Notes: generated by a model not told the origin, from the letters alone. A stretch of 64,000 nucleotides of DNA from Flavobacterium sp. NKUCC04_CG (GCF_019345525.1 NZ_JAHKRA010000002.1:124001-188000), one strand, 5' to 3'; shown: positions 1 through 11,146, counted from the first letter of the stretch. A program made the numbers and translations.

Positions 1-82
1 TCGATTTGCTTAAATTCATAAACATAAATTTATAATTGAGTTTAAATTTAATAAAATTCTAAGTTTTAAAAAAAAATATATG

Positions 83-90
83 TAAGTTTG
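83..90 (+). promoter_or_regulatory. Probable promoter -7 element of lptD
   Basis: TAAGTTTG fits the Bacteroidota -7 consensus TAnnTTTG exactly. No TTG lies at the usual 19-base spacing upstream. It would give a leader of about 40 bases before the TTG start of lptD. Bases 1-82 are very AT-rich and hold no gene; the region may also carry the promoter of a divergent gene outside the window. Confidence 0.45.
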
Positions 91-137
91 ACACTTCAAA
101 AAGCGGTCCATAATTTACAAAAATAGCACTTATAGCC

Positions 138-2819
138 TTGCATACAAAGATAATTCATATCGTTTTCTTATCATTTTTTATCGGCGCGATAAACACGGCT
201 GTTTATTCGCAAGATTTAAAACCAAAAAAACAAAGCTTAAAGGTTGATAAACAACCCACTAACACCACCACCACCGCACCTATCCCAACCGACTCTATAG
301 TTTCAAAAAAACAAGACTCCCTACCCAAAAAAGCACCTATGTTGGAGGGAATCGTCTATAGAAAGGCCAAAGATTACGAAAAACTAGACCAAAAGAAGAA
401 GCAGCTCACGCTTTACAATGAAGCAGAATTAAACTACTTGGACTTCGAATTAAAGGCAGGAAAGATTGTTTATGATTTCGCAAAAGGCGAAATTTATGCC
501 GGTCGCTTAAAAGATAGTCTCGGAAATTACAGTCAAAATCCGATTTTCAAACAGGGTGAAGACGTGATTGAACCCGATTCCATTCGCTACAACACCAAAA
601 GTCGCAAAGCTATGGTATGGAATTCGCGAACTTCGCAAAGTGAGTTTAGAATAAAGGCGGAAATTTCCAAAAAGGAAAATGATTCCGTTTATTTTATGCA
701 AAATGTGCGTTTTACTACGGCAAAAGACATTGAAAATCCGGAATACTATTTTAAAACACGTAAAATCAAATTTGTCCCGAATAAAAAAGTAGTAACTGGA
801 GTAACCAATATGGTTATTGCAGACGTACCGACTCCAATTGGTTTGCCTTTTGCCTTTTTCCCCATGTCTAAAAAAGCTGAATCCGGCTTTATAATTCCAA
901 CCTTTGGAGACACAAATTTACAAGGGTATTACATTCAAAATGGGGGGTATTATTTTGCTATTAGCGACAAGGTCGATTTAAATGTATTGGGAGATTATTA
1001 CACCAACGGTAGTTATGCCTTACGCGGGGAGAGTTCCTATGCCCAACGATACAAATACAACGGACGTGTAAACATTCGCTATGAAAATCAAATTTTCAGT
1101 GAACTGGGATTACCCGATTACCAACGATCGACACAATACAACATTCAATGGTCGCATTCCCAGGATCAAAAATCAAATCCATCTTCGCGATTTTCTGCCT
1201 CGGTCAACTTGGGTAGTGGTCAATATTTTACACAATCGCTTAACAACAACAATATAGGTTCTCGGCTTAATAACCAGATGAATTCATCGATTACCTATTC
1301 CAAAACATTTGAAAGTGTACCACAGGTCAATATGACTCTTGGTGCAACCCACTCTCAAACAACAGGTGTTGAGTCGATCATCAATATGTCTTTACCAACT
1401 TTACAATTGAGTGTGGACCGTGTTTATCCATTTGCAAAAGAGGGAAGTGCTAAAAAAGGATTTATAAAAAACATCAATTTATCATATAATTTAAGAGGTG
1501 AAAACCGGGTCAATACGACAGAAGATAAATTCTTTAAAAGTGAAATGTTTAACGATCTAAACACCGGTTTTCAACACAGTATCCCGATTTCTACCAACTT
1601 TAAAGTTTTAAAACACCTTAGTGTTAGCACAGGAGCCAGTTATAATGAAGTTTGGTATATGAATACCATTGAAAAACAATATGATTTAGGTGAAAACAAA
1701 GTAATAGACCGTAGGGTGAATGGCTTTGATAGCTTTCGTACATATAACCTAAATGCATCCATTGGTACGACCATTTACGGTACCTTTAATTTTAGCAAGG
1801 ACTCTAAATTACAAGCCATACGCCACTTGGTGACTCCAAAGATTGGCTATACCTATTCTCCGAGTTTCGAGCAGTATTACGACACTTATGCCATTGATGC
1901 AACAGGTACAACCATGGCGGAATATACGCGATTTCAACAGGGTATCTTCGGTGCTCCTGGAAAAAGCTTTTCCAATATCATGAATTTAAGTTTAGGAAAC
2001 TCCTTTGAAGCTAAAATAAAAGATGATGAAAGCGAAACGGGAGAGCCTAAAAAATTAATGCTTTTAAACAGCTTAAACTTTAGTACATCTTACAATATTT
2101 CTGCCGATTCTTTAGCGTGGGCTCCACTACAAATTAGCGCCAGTACCAATTTGTTTAAAGACAAAATGAATATTAATTTTGGTACTACTTTAGATCCATA
2201 TGCCATAGACAATAACGGTCGAAAAATAGATATGTTCAATATCGATAACGGCGGAAGTTTATTCAGAATGACCAGTGCAAACATGACGGTCAATTGGTCA
2301 TTTGCCAGTACAGACGCCATTTTTGGAAATGAAGAAAAAAGCGACAAACAAAACGTACTCAACGGAGGCCGAGCCGATGATTTATTCGGGCGATCTACCG
2401 ATTTAGGCGATAATCGTCAAACCTTATTCGATGAAGATGAAGATGCTGCCGACCGTCCTTTTACAGGCTTTTACAACACCAAATTGCCTTGGGATTTGGT
2501 TTTTGCTTACTCCCTAACTTATGGAAATTCTAGAAGAGAAAGTGAAATCACCAACAACTCTGTGATGGTGTCCGGTAATATTGAAATCACACCAAGATGG
2601 AAATTTGGTTTTTCGACGGGTTACGACTTTGTACAACAAGGGGTAACTTTTACTCAATTGCGTTTCGAAAGGGATTTGATGAGCTGGAGAATGAATTTTA
2701 GCTGGGTACCTCTTGGCGACTATACGAGTTGGGGCTTTTTTATCGGTATCAAATCGTCTATGTTAAGCGACTTGAAATGGGAGAAGAAAAGCGTACCGGA
2801 CAAACGATATAGAAACTAA
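138..2819 (+). CDS. lptD: LPS assembly outer-membrane protein LptD
   Basis: Large outer-membrane beta-barrel predicted to insert lipopolysaccharide into the outer leaflet, working with LptE and the periplasmic bridge. The 893-residue product begins with a signal peptide (hydrophobic stretch to about residue 24, ending AVYSQ), then a low-complexity Lys/Thr/Pro-rich linker to about residue 70, then an OstA-like beta-jellyroll region (about 85-240, with SRKAMVW and VYFMQNVRF strands), then a long Tyr/Asn/Ser-rich barrel ending in alternating aromatic strands. The start is TTG: no ATG or GTG in this frame precedes the signal peptide. RidA follows on the same strand 93 bases later. The family assignment is strong; the substrate (LPS or lipooligosaccharide) is inferred from the family. 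Confidence 0.88.
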   Translation: MHTKIIHIVFLSFFIGAINTAVYSQDLKPKKQSLKVDKQPTNTTTTAPIPTDSIVSKKQDSLPKKAPMLEGIVYRKAKDYEKLDQKKKQLTLYNEAELNYLDFELKAGKIVYDFAKGEIYAGRLKDSLGNYSQNPIFKQGEDVIEPDSIRYNTKSRKAMVWNSRTSQSEFRIKAEISKKENDSVYFMQNVRFTTAKDIENPEYYFKTRKIKFVPNKKVVTGVTNMVIADVPTPIGLPFAFFPMSKKAESGFIIPTFGDTNLQGYYIQNGGYYFAISDKVDLNVLGDYYTNGSYALRGESSYAQRYKYNGRVNIRYENQIFSELGLPDYQRSTQYNIQWSHSQDQKSNPSSRFSASVNLGSGQYFTQSLNNNNIGSRLNNQMNSSITYSKTFESVPQVNMTLGATHSQTTGVESIINMSLPTLQLSVDRVYPFAKEGSAKKGFIKNINLSYNLRGENRVNTTEDKFFKSEMFNDLNTGFQHSIPISTNFKVLKHLSVSTGASYNEVWYMNTIEKQYDLGENKVIDRRVNGFDSFRTYNLNASIGTTIYGTFNFSKDSKLQAIRHLVTPKIGYTYSPSFEQYYDTYAIDATGTTMAEYTRFQQGIFGAPGKSFSNIMNLSLGNSFEAKIKDDESETGEPKKLMLLNSLNFSTSYNISADSLAWAPLQISASTNLFKDKMNINFGTTLDPYAIDNNGRKIDMFNIDNGGSLFRMTSANMTVNWSFASTDAIFGNEEKSDKQNVLNGGRADDLFGRSTDLGDNRQTLFDEDEDAADRPFTGFYNTKLPWDLVFAYSLTYGNSRRESEITNNSVMVSGNIEITPRWKFGFSTGYDFVQQGVTFTQLRFERDLMSWRMNFSWVPLGDYTSWGFFIGIKSSMLSDLKWEKKSVPDKRYRN

Positions 2820-2912
2820 AAAAATCACTAAGCGCAATTGATTTTAGCTATTCCTTTTTTTGGACGAACTATAATTTAAAGCTTTAAAAACAACTGTATA
2901 AAAAATAGCATT

Positions 2913-3293
2913 ATGAAAAAGATAATTAATTCCGAAAACGCACCATCGCCTATAGGCCCTTATAATCATGCTGTGAGCATAGGTGATTTTCTCTTTATTT
3001 CAGGGCAAATCCCATTTAACCAAGCTACTCAAGAGCTTATTTCATCAAGTATAGAGGCAGAAACTAAGCAAGTGATGGAAAACTTAAAAGCCATTTTAAC
3101 CGAGGCTAAAATGACTTTCGAAAATGCTGTTAAAGCAACTATATTTATCCGTAATATGGACGACTTTTCTCGAATCAACGAAGTTTATGGTTCGTATTTC
3201 AACACGGCAACCGCTCCAGCAAGAGAGTGTGTTCAAGTAGAAAAATTACCTCGTAACGTAAACATAGAAATCTCTATGATTTGCTCGAAATAG
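2913..3293 (+). CDS. ridA: RidA family enamine/imine deaminase
   Basis: Small cytosolic trimer-forming protein that hydrolyses reactive enamine/imine intermediates such as 2-aminoacrylate to keto acids and ammonia. The 126-residue length is typical. Visible family features are the N-terminal APSPIGPYNHAV, the ISGQIP strand, and the C-terminal signature PARECVQVEKLP with the substrate-binding Arg, followed by IEISMI with the conserved Glu. It lies 93 bases downstream of lptD on the same strand. Its last 20 bases overlap the 3' end of the convergent mgsA gene, so the two transcripts are complementary at their ends. Confidence 0.9.
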   Translation: MKKIINSENAPSPIGPYNHAVSIGDFLFISGQIPFNQATQELISSSIEAETKQVMENLKAILTEAKMTFENAVKATIFIRNMDDFSRINEVYGSYFNTATAPARECVQVEKLPRNVNIEISMICSK

Positions 3294-3648
3294 CATCCAA
3301 CAATAACTGAGCGGTAGCTAGATTTGTTGCCAAAGGTATATTGTGAACATCTGTCACCCTCAAGAGCATGTTGATATCCGGCTCATGAGGGTGTTTTCCC
3401 AAGGGGTCTTTAAAGAAAAGCACCATTTTAGTTTTCCCCTCTGCGACTCTAGCTGCAATTTGAGCATCTCCTCCCAAAGGTCCCGAAAGCATCTTCAATA
3501 CTTTAAACCCCTCCTGTTCCATTAAAGTGCCGGTAGTACCCGTTGCTATCAAACTCAAAGAATCAGAGCTTAAAAAAGCCTTGTTACGCATTACGAATTC
3601 AATCATTTGCGGCTTTTTACCGTCGTGAGCTATTATTGCTATTTCCAT
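3274..3648 (-). CDS. mgsA: Methylglyoxal synthase
   Basis: Converts dihydroxyacetone phosphate to methylglyoxal and phosphate, a bypass of lower glycolysis used when phosphate is scarce. The 124-residue protein has the family path: IAHDGKK at the N-terminus, ATGTTGTL phosphate-binding loop, SGPLGGDAQIAARV with the catalytic Asp, and DPLGKHPHEPDINMLLRV followed by IPLATNLATA. It is somewhat shorter than the E. coli enzyme because the C-terminal tail is absent, as in many short homologues. It is the last gene of a minus-strand run pfkA-gap-kinase-mgsA, only 2 bases after the kinase gene. The 3' end overlaps ridA by 20 bases. Confidence 0.93.
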   Translation of the reverse strand: MEIAIIAHDGKKPQMIEFVMRNKAFLSSDSLSLIATGTTGTLMEQEGFKVLKMLSGPLGGDAQIAARVAEGKTKMVLFFKDPLGKHPHEPDINMLLRVTDVHNIPLATNLATAQLLLDAISSKS

Positions 3649-3650
3649 TT

Positions 3651-4505
3651 TTAAATCTTTTGTTGGTGAAACTCAATTAGGCCATCCATAGGTTTTTGAT
3701 AGATTTTACCCAGTTCCAAATTATTTTGTTTTAATACCATTGAAAATTCCTCTTGTAGAAAATAGCCTATGGAACCTATAAAATGTATAGGAACCCTAGC
3801 AGCTTCTGTAAACTGCTTGATATAATAATCGACAAAAAATTGAATTTGATCCACGATCATTGCCTGAAAATAAGGATGGTCTTTATGTTGTATTAAAAAA
3901 GGTAGAAACGAAGCTAAATAGGCGTTGGGGTTTTCCTTTTTATAAAAATGATCCTTGACAACATCTGGATGTAAATCGTATTTAAGCGCTATGGCTTTAC
4001 GCAAATCTTCCGGCATCATCTTTAAGTAATATCCGCGAATCATCAGTCGCCCAAAGGCACTACCACTACAGTCGTCCATTGCCAAATATCCCAAAGATTC
4101 AACGGCTTGATGCACTTGACTACCATCAAAATAACTGCAATTAGAACCGGTGCCATTAATACATACTATGGCTTGCGACCCAATACTTGTTGTTGCATAT
4201 ACAGCCGCATAGGTATCTTCTCTAACCTCTACATATGTAGCGTTGACAAAATAATTTTCAAAGAAATCGTAAACAATTTGCTTGGCGCGTGTTGACCCAC
4301 AACCCGATCCATAAAAATAAAATTGCTTAACTTCTTCCTTATATTTTTTAACATCGGGCAACAGCATGACACGGCTAGCAAATTCATCTACTGTCAAAAC
4401 CTCTGGATTAAGTCCTAAACTCGAAACGGATAACATCCATTTGCCGTTATCATCAAAAAAAATCCAATCTGCTTTAGTTGACCCGCTATCTACAATAATC
4501 TTCAT
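3651..4505 (-). CDS. BadF/BadG-type ATPase, N-acetylglucosamine kinase-like
   Basis: ASKHA-fold sugar kinase related to N-acetylglucosamine kinases of the BadF/BadG/BcrA/BcrD family. The 284-residue protein starts with the phosphate-1 loop DSGSTKADW (residues 6-14), has a second glycine-rich ATP-contact loop CINGTGSNCSY near residue 115, and a DDCSGSAFGRL segment typical of eukaryotic-type GlcNAc kinases. It sits 9 bases after gap and 2 bases before mgsA, so it is translated from the glycolysis operon; this suggests phosphorylation of an amino sugar, possibly from cell-wall turnover. The exact substrate cannot be read from the sequence. Confidence 0.8.
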   Translation of the reverse strand: MKIIVDSGSTKADWIFFDDNGKWMLSVSSLGLNPEVLTVDEFASRVMLLPDVKKYKEEVKQFYFYGSGCGSTRAKQIVYDFFENYFVNATYVEVREDTYAAVYATTSIGSQAIVCINGTGSNCSYFDGSQVHQAVESLGYLAMDDCSGSAFGRLMIRGYYLKMMPEDLRKAIALKYDLHPDVVKDHFYKKENPNAYLASFLPFLIQHKDHPYFQAMIVDQIQFFVDYYIKQFTEAARVPIHFIGSIGYFLQEEFSMVLKQNNLELGKIYQKPMDGLIEFHQQKI

Positions 4506-4514
4506 CTTTATGGT

Positions 4515-5537
<1,023 letters not shown>

Positions 5538-5544
5538 TTAAAGT

Positions 5545-6531
5545 TTAAATCGATATAATATCAGACACCCGTAGCAATTCTTGATCGACACCCGTATCTC
5601 CTTTTACCGCTTTACTCAGAGGTGTCAATGCCACTTGGTCGTTAAGTAAACCAACCATATAATTCGATTTACCTTCAAGTATATAATCCACTGCTTTTAC
5701 ACCTAATCTACTAGCTAAAACACGATCAAAACACGACGGTGCTCCGCCTCGCTGCATATGCCCCAATACCGATACTCTAACATCGTATTCCGGTAGGTTT
5801 TTTTCTACATAATCGCCGAGTTCAAAAACGTTTTTACCCAGTTTTTCACCTTCCGCTACGATGACAATACTAGACGATTTACCCGATGCCTTACTCTTTT
5901 TTAAGGATTCTAACAGCCGGTCCATACCCATATTCTCTTCCGGAATAATGATTTCCTCTGCGCCAGAACCAATACCGGCATTAAGTGCTATGTGCCCAGC
6001 ATCACGTCCCATGACTTCAATAAAAAACAACCGCTTATGCGAACTTGCCGTATCTCTAATCTTATCTACTGCTTCGACCACGGTATTTAAAGCCGTGTCA
6101 AAACCAATAGTATGACTGGTACCGTAAATATCATTGTCTATAGTACCCGGTATGCCAATTACAGGAAAACCAAACTCCTTATTAAATTGAAGTCCTCCAG
6201 TAAAACTACCGTCACCACCAATAATAATTAAGGCGTTAATCCCGTGTTCCGTTAAATGCCTATACGCTTCTTTTCTTCCTTCTTCCGTTCTAAATCCTTC
6301 TGAACGAGCCGATTTTAATATGGTTCCCCCTTTGTTGATGATATAATTAACATCACGAGGCCCCAAAGATTTAAAATCACCTTCTACCATTCCTTGAAAT
6401 CCCCTATATACACCAACACAGGCTATATCATAAAAAGCACAAGTACGAACAACTGCTCGAATCGCTGCATTCATCCCCGGAGCATCGCCTCCAGAAGTCA
6501 ATACAGCTATTTTTTTAATCTCCTTTTCCAT
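5545..6531 (-). CDS. pfkA: ATP-dependent 6-phosphofructokinase
   Basis: Phosphorylates fructose 6-phosphate to fructose 1,6-bisphosphate, the committed glycolytic step. The 328-residue length matches bacterial PfkA. Motifs are GGDAPGMN (14-21), GGDGS (105-109) and PGTIDND (128-134), with catalytic Asp132. Glycine occupies both positions that separate ATP-using from pyrophosphate-using enzymes (Gly108 after Asp107, and Gly129), so ATP is the predicted donor. It is the first gene of the pfkA-gap-kinase-mgsA run. A TAAATTTA element at 6547-6554 (one base off TAnnTTTG) is the likely -7 site, and the tamB terminator just upstream isolates the unit. Confidence 0.95.
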   Translation of the reverse strand: MEKEIKKIAVLTSGGDAPGMNAAIRAVVRTCAFYDIACVGVYRGFQGMVEGDFKSLGPRDVNYIINKGGTILKSARSEGFRTEEGRKEAYRHLTEHGINALIIIGGDGSFTGGLQFNKEFGFPVIGIPGTIDNDIYGTSHTIGFDTALNTVVEAVDKIRDTASSHKRLFFIEVMGRDAGHIALNAGIGSGAEEIIIPEENMGMDRLLESLKKSKASGKSSSIVIVAEGEKLGKNVFELGDYVEKNLPEYDVRVSVLGHMQRGGAPSCFDRVLASRLGVKAVDYILEGKSNYMVGLLNDQVALTPLSKAVKGDTGVDQELLRVSDIISI

Positions 6532-6578
6532 GCTGTGAGTTTTAAGTAAATTTAATCAATATAAATCTAAAAACCATA

Positions 6579-6609
6579 AAAAAATCCAGTAGTTCATACT
6601 GGATTTTTT
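6579..6609 (-). terminator. Intrinsic terminator of tamB
   Basis: On the minus strand an 8-base-pair stem, ATCCAGTA / TACTGGAT with a 5-base loop, is flanked by A and T runs. It lies 16 bases after the tamB stop and before pfkA, so it separates the two minus-strand units. Confidence 0.8.
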
Positions 6610-6624
6610 AAAATTTAATGGCTA

Positions 6625-9600
6625 TTATTCAGAATCAATGTCTTGCGGTTCTGCACTCGGAGTGCTCTGACGACGGTTTTCATAAAAACGAATAAACTCA
6701 GAGCTATAATCGGAATCCGGTAATTCATCACCTGCATTTTTCCCGTCTTTTTTCTTTATTTCTTCCGTCTCAGCTGCCCTATTTAAAATCCTGCGTATAA
6801 GAGCTCTAAAGGTATCGAAATCCACTTCATAAGACAATCCAACACCTTGCGTATATCCAATCCCTTCACCTATATAATTAATATCATTTTCGCGATTAAA
6901 TACCCGTGCATTCAAAGTACCGTCGTCATTTAATCGCAACAACACCTCCACATCACCAACAATCACCGACTCTTCAGCTCCTCCAACCGGCACCCCTAGT
7001 TTCCCGTTAACGGAAATTCGCTCGTTGACTTTGGTTGAAAAAGTTACTCCAACACGCCCTTCGCTCTGTGCATAAGGATTACGATCCGCCTGTGCATAGT
7101 TCAATCCCACCTTGAATTTGTCGTCTGAATCTGAAAACAGATCATCAAAAATACTACTCGCTCTTTCAAATAAACTACCATAAGCCAATGAAGACGCATT
7201 GTCTGATGAAAAGAAGCTACCGGTAGCCAATAAAGCCATAGCCTGTCTCTCTCGAGTATCTTTATCACTCAATTTATAATCGATTTCAGATTTCACCACA
7301 GAACTCACATTGGGGAAATTGATTTCAAAATCTACTTCCGGACTGCTTAAACTTCCATTTAATAATATAGAAACCTCTGTCGGAACTTTTCTATTTAAAA
7401 TTGCATTATCAATAATAACACTTGGATTGGCTTCTGTGTGATAGATTGCTTGTAAATCTAATGCCGCATTCATCGGATCACCATCCCATCGAATGGTTCC
7501 AAATTTTTTCACTTCAAATCGCTTATCGATTATACCTCCGTATTTAAAGTTATATTCTCCTTCATAGGCTTGGAAATCACCCCACATATTGAATTTACCC
7601 AAGGTATTGATTTCCATCGTTATAAATCCAGCACCCCGTCCCTTCATCGCGTGTCCCGATTCTCGATCCAAAATTATTTCAATCTCCGCATCCGGCGTCA
7701 CTACAAATTCAAAATCCAACTCTATACCGCTGTACTTATGTACATCTTGATCCAATCCCTTAAGCCTATTTGCCTTTTCCTGAGGGGATAAAAAGTGGAT
7801 AAATGAATTATCTCCTACCCCTTGTGCTTCATTGAGTGGAATCTTTATCGATGTTCCCTTATTGGAGGTCGCCTTAATCATGATGGACAATAAATTTACC
7901 GGTCCCGTAATAGAGGCTGTTCCATTGATGTATGCCGTTCCATAATACACACTTCCCTCGGCATAAGGCGTGTCTAGTCCCAACAAATTATCAGACGATA
8001 AATGCAGGTCGAGATTCCATTCGTCAAATTTTTTGTGCTTGATAGCTCCTTTTAAAATTCCCGAGGTTTTGTATTTGGAATCGATTAACTTCACATTCCT
8101 TAAAATAAACTGTTCTTGGGTAAGATCAAGAGCGGAATTATGCTCAAAGTTATAATCCACTCCAGTAAATTTTGATTTCATACCCGCCTCGTCTAAATAC
8201 AAACGGCCGTCGATTTCGGGTTTGAGATGTGTACCTAAAATACTGATCCTACCCGATGCGTTTCCTCTAACATCGGAAACAATAGAACTCAATAAGGGAC
8301 CAATGGTTTTAATATCAAATTTATTAAAACCTGCATTTAAATTTAACAAGCTGTTTTTCCCCACTATATTGATATCGCCATTAAGGAAAAACGTTTCTTG
8401 GTGATCCTTAACAATACTGGAATTAACCTTGAAATTTTGAAGTTTCTCATCTCCATCAATCATAAAAATCATATTGCCCAGCGCCACCTTATTGATCATT
8501 AATCCATCTATAGTAATATCAGACGAAGGATGGAAAATAGTACCTTTCTGTTCAAAATTCACAGAACCATTAATGTTTCCACCAAAGGCCATATTATTGA
8601 GCTCAGGTGTAATTTTGTTTAAATCAACCCCGTTAAAAGATAGTTTTAAATCCTTATAAGTCGAATCGCGTAAAACACCGCTAAGTTCCACCAACTGGCC
8701 GTCATGAGTAAGCGACATTTTATCGACCTTGAAATCGGTTAGTTTTTTGTTAAAAACGATTTTATTCTCCTCATCATCGCTTTCATTCAAATACCACAAA
8801 TAATCTTTAAAGTTTAATTCCGATTTTTTAAACCCAACTACCGATTGGTTTTCTGGATTGATGGTATGGTATAAGTTTAAATTAAAGTAATCCTTCCCGT
8901 GTTTCCCTCCCTTAAATTCAGTACGGAAAAACAAGGTATCGTTTTGAGTAACGTTAATCAGATTAAAGTCGGATATGGAATAACCTTTGGTCTTGACACT
9001 ATCAATGGAAACAAACGCATTATAAAGCGGGTTTTGATTATTGACATTCAATTGAATATTCGTTGCTGCGACATTGTCTATAGCTACTCCTGAAGACGAA
9101 AACTTCAGTTTAAAATCTCCCTCGTCTGCATTGATATTCCCCCTAATTCTGCTGTTTTCCTTAACCGTCAATTTCGGTAAAAATATCTCTATCAAATGAC
9201 TGTTTATAGTGAAGTCGAAATCAAAATACTGATTGGGTTTTACCTTAAATGACGAATAGTTGGTGTATAAACTACCTAAGGCATTCTCAATAATTTTCCC
9301 CATTTGTTCGATTTCAAATCTACCCGAAATCTGTCCTTCAATCGCATCTTGCGAACTCAAAGATATGGTTCGCACTCCGTCGGAACTAAAACTGGAGTTG
9401 ACCGTAAAATCTTCAAATAAATACTGATCTCGCTTATTTTGGTACATGGCATTTTCAATGTGAAATGCTCCAGCCAAATCATCTAAGGTATTTCCTGTTG
9501 CCTTAAAAGAAAGATCCCCCTTAAAAATAGCCAAAGTATCCTTTACAAAATGCAATTTATGCAAATCGGCATAGTCAATTTTTGCGGTAAAATCGTAATT

Positions 9601-11076
9601 CTTAACTTTTGAACTCAAATCAATTAAACCGTCAAAAGCCAGTTTTAAATTGGGATCATTACTATTTAAATAACCTTTAAAATAAGGCATTCTCATGGTA
9701 CCATCCACTTCAATATGCTGGTAGTTATATCCCTGAAAAGCAAAAGATGTTACTTTTCCAACCAAACTCGTATTCAAATATTTTTCTGAGAAACCCCTAC
9801 CGTCCAATTCTATGTCTAAATTGGTTTTTCCAAATGAAGGATTGGCTAAAATCTCTCCTAAATTAAATTCAACCAAGGCCACCTTACCGACATAAGTCGC
9901 ATCTTCTATCTTATCGATATTGGTCATCCCTACTTTGGCTGTTACGCGTCCGGCAGATGAAATCAGATCAATATCTGTATCCAAGGTCTTTTTGGTTAAA
10001 CCTATAGTACCCGATAAATTGATACTGCCCAATCGCGTCAATTCAACAGGAAGTAATTTTCCTAAAACATTAGGCATTAATTCTTTTAAGTCGTAATAAG
10101 TGGAACTCAAACGATCCAATTGGGTGTCCATTCTAAAAGGACCGCTATTACCAAATATATTTTGAAATCTAAAATAACCTATCACTTCGGAATAATGGTC
10201 GTCTATCAACTTTAAATCGGTTAAAGTAAAGTCGTTCATGACGCCCTTCAACTGTGTTTTTAGAAAAAATTTCTGACCAGCACCAAACTCTGGATAAAAC
10301 AAATTAATATCGTTAGTTGCAATAGAAGCTTTGTCAATCTGTACATCCAGTTTTACACGATCCACAAAATATTTCATATCGTCACCTTGAAAATCCAGTT
10401 GGATATTACCCGCTAAAACGGATTCTTTGGTACGCAGTACCAATTTCTCTAAGCTAATATTGGACTGAGTATAGGCGAACTCAGCCTTTAAGTCTCGCAC
10501 GCTTAAGCCGTGACTTTCCACCAATTGCAGACTTTTAATGTCCGCATAGATTTCGGGACCTTTAATTAGAAATTTGGAAATACTGGCATTCAATTCTTTA
10601 AGATCCAAGGATACGGGATGTTCATGATTATCATCAGAAATCACGAAATGACTGTTTCGAATTTTTAATTCTTGAGCGCTTAAACGAAAACTACCATCAC
10701 CTGGCTGACCGTCGTCAAAGGCTTCGATAAACAAATCGAAATTGGTCTTAGTCTCCCCTTTATACGTGTGTATATTAAAATACAAACCGTCCATCGAAGC
10801 CTTACCAAAATACAACTTTCCTTTCAGCAGGAGATTTAAGTCTAGTATATTGGTATTAAAATGGTTGATATTGATAAAGGTCTTATCGTGATTATCCAAC
10901 ACATTAACACCTTGAAGGGTGACACCACCAAAAATGGTTATAGCTACTTTATCCACATAGATTTCCGTACCCATACTCTCGTTCAACTTATTGGTAACTA
11001 CTCGAGCTAACTTCGTTTGAACAAAAGGCAGGGTCAATGCTATTCCAAGAAATAACAACAGGAAAATTAATCCCAA
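6625..11076 (-). CDS. tamB: TamB/DUF490 family translocation and assembly protein
   Basis: Very large AsmA/TamB-like protein, predicted to be anchored in the inner membrane and to span the periplasm as a beta-taco, implicated in outer-membrane protein insertion or phospholipid transport. The open frame gives 1483 residues with a membrane segment at the extreme N-terminus (LIFLLLFLGIALTL), thousands of bases of repetitive beta-strand sequence, and the conserved C-terminal TamB domain (about 1080-1440; DGDPMNAALDLQAIYHTEA is recognisable). The first usable codon is TTG at 11076. Twelve further codons upstream (to ATC at 11112) encode a basic IKKFYKTLFRVV stretch, so the true start may be a rare ATC or ATA codon. 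It diverges from tsaD. Confidence 0.85.
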   Translation of the reverse strand: MGLIFLLLFLGIALTLPFVQTKLARVVTNKLNESMGTEIYVDKVAITIFGGVTLQGVNVLDNHDKTFININHFNTNILDLNLLLKGKLYFGKASMDGLYFNIHTYKGETKTNFDLFIEAFDDGQPGDGSFRLSAQELKIRNSHFVISDDNHEHPVSLDLKELNASISKFLIKGPEIYADIKSLQLVESHGLSVRDLKAEFAYTQSNISLEKLVLRTKESVLAGNIQLDFQGDDMKYFVDRVKLDVQIDKASIATNDINLFYPEFGAGQKFFLKTQLKGVMNDFTLTDLKLIDDHYSEVIGYFRFQNIFGNSGPFRMDTQLDRLSSTYYDLKELMPNVLGKLLPVELTRLGSINLSGTIGLTKKTLDTDIDLISSAGRVTAKVGMTNIDKIEDATYVGKVALVEFNLGEILANPSFGKTNLDIELDGRGFSEKYLNTSLVGKVTSFAFQGYNYQHIEVDGTMRMPYFKGYLNSNDPNLKLAFDGLIDLSSKVKNYDFTAKIDYADLHKLHFVKDTLAIFKGDLSFKATGNTLDDLAGAFHIENAMYQNKRDQYLFEDFTVNSSFSSDGVRTISLSSQDAIEGQISGRFEIEQMGKIIENALGSLYTNYSSFKVKPNQYFDFDFTINSHLIEIFLPKLTVKENSRIRGNINADEGDFKLKFSSSGVAIDNVAATNIQLNVNNQNPLYNAFVSIDSVKTKGYSISDFNLINVTQNDTLFFRTEFKGGKHGKDYFNLNLYHTINPENQSVVGFKKSELNFKDYLWYLNESDDEENKIVFNKKLTDFKVDKMSLTHDGQLVELSGVLRDSTYKDLKLSFNGVDLNKITPELNNMAFGGNINGSVNFEQKGTIFHPSSDITIDGLMINKVALGNMIFMIDGDEKLQNFKVNSSIVKDHQETFFLNGDINIVGKNSLLNLNAGFNKFDIKTIGPLLSSIVSDVRGNASGRISILGTHLKPEIDGRLYLDEAGMKSKFTGVDYNFEHNSALDLTQEQFILRNVKLIDSKYKTSGILKGAIKHKKFDEWNLDLHLSSDNLLGLDTPYAEGSVYYGTAYINGTASITGPVNLLSIMIKATSNKGTSIKIPLNEAQGVGDNSFIHFLSPQEKANRLKGLDQDVHKYSGIELDFEFVVTPDAEIEIILDRESGHAMKGRGAGFITMEINTLGKFNMWGDFQAYEGEYNFKYGGIIDKRFEVKKFGTIRWDGDPMNAALDLQAIYHTEANPSVIIDNAILNRKVPTEVSILLNGSLSSPEVDFEINFPNVSSVVKSEIDYKLSDKDTRERQAMALLATGSFFSSDNASSLAYGSLFERASSIFDDLFSDSDDKFKVGLNYAQADRNPYAQSEGRVGVTFSTKVNERISVNGKLGVPVGGAEESVIVGDVEVLLRLNDDGTLNARVFNRENDINYIGEGIGYTQGVGLSYEVDFDTFRALIRRILNRAAETEEIKKKDGKNAGDELPDSDYSSEFIRFYENRRQSTPSAEPQDIDSE

Positions 11077-11146
11077 GACTACGCGAAATAGTGTTTTATA
11101 AAATTTTTTGATGTTGTTTATTGTTTTAAATTTGCTTTTTAAAAAC

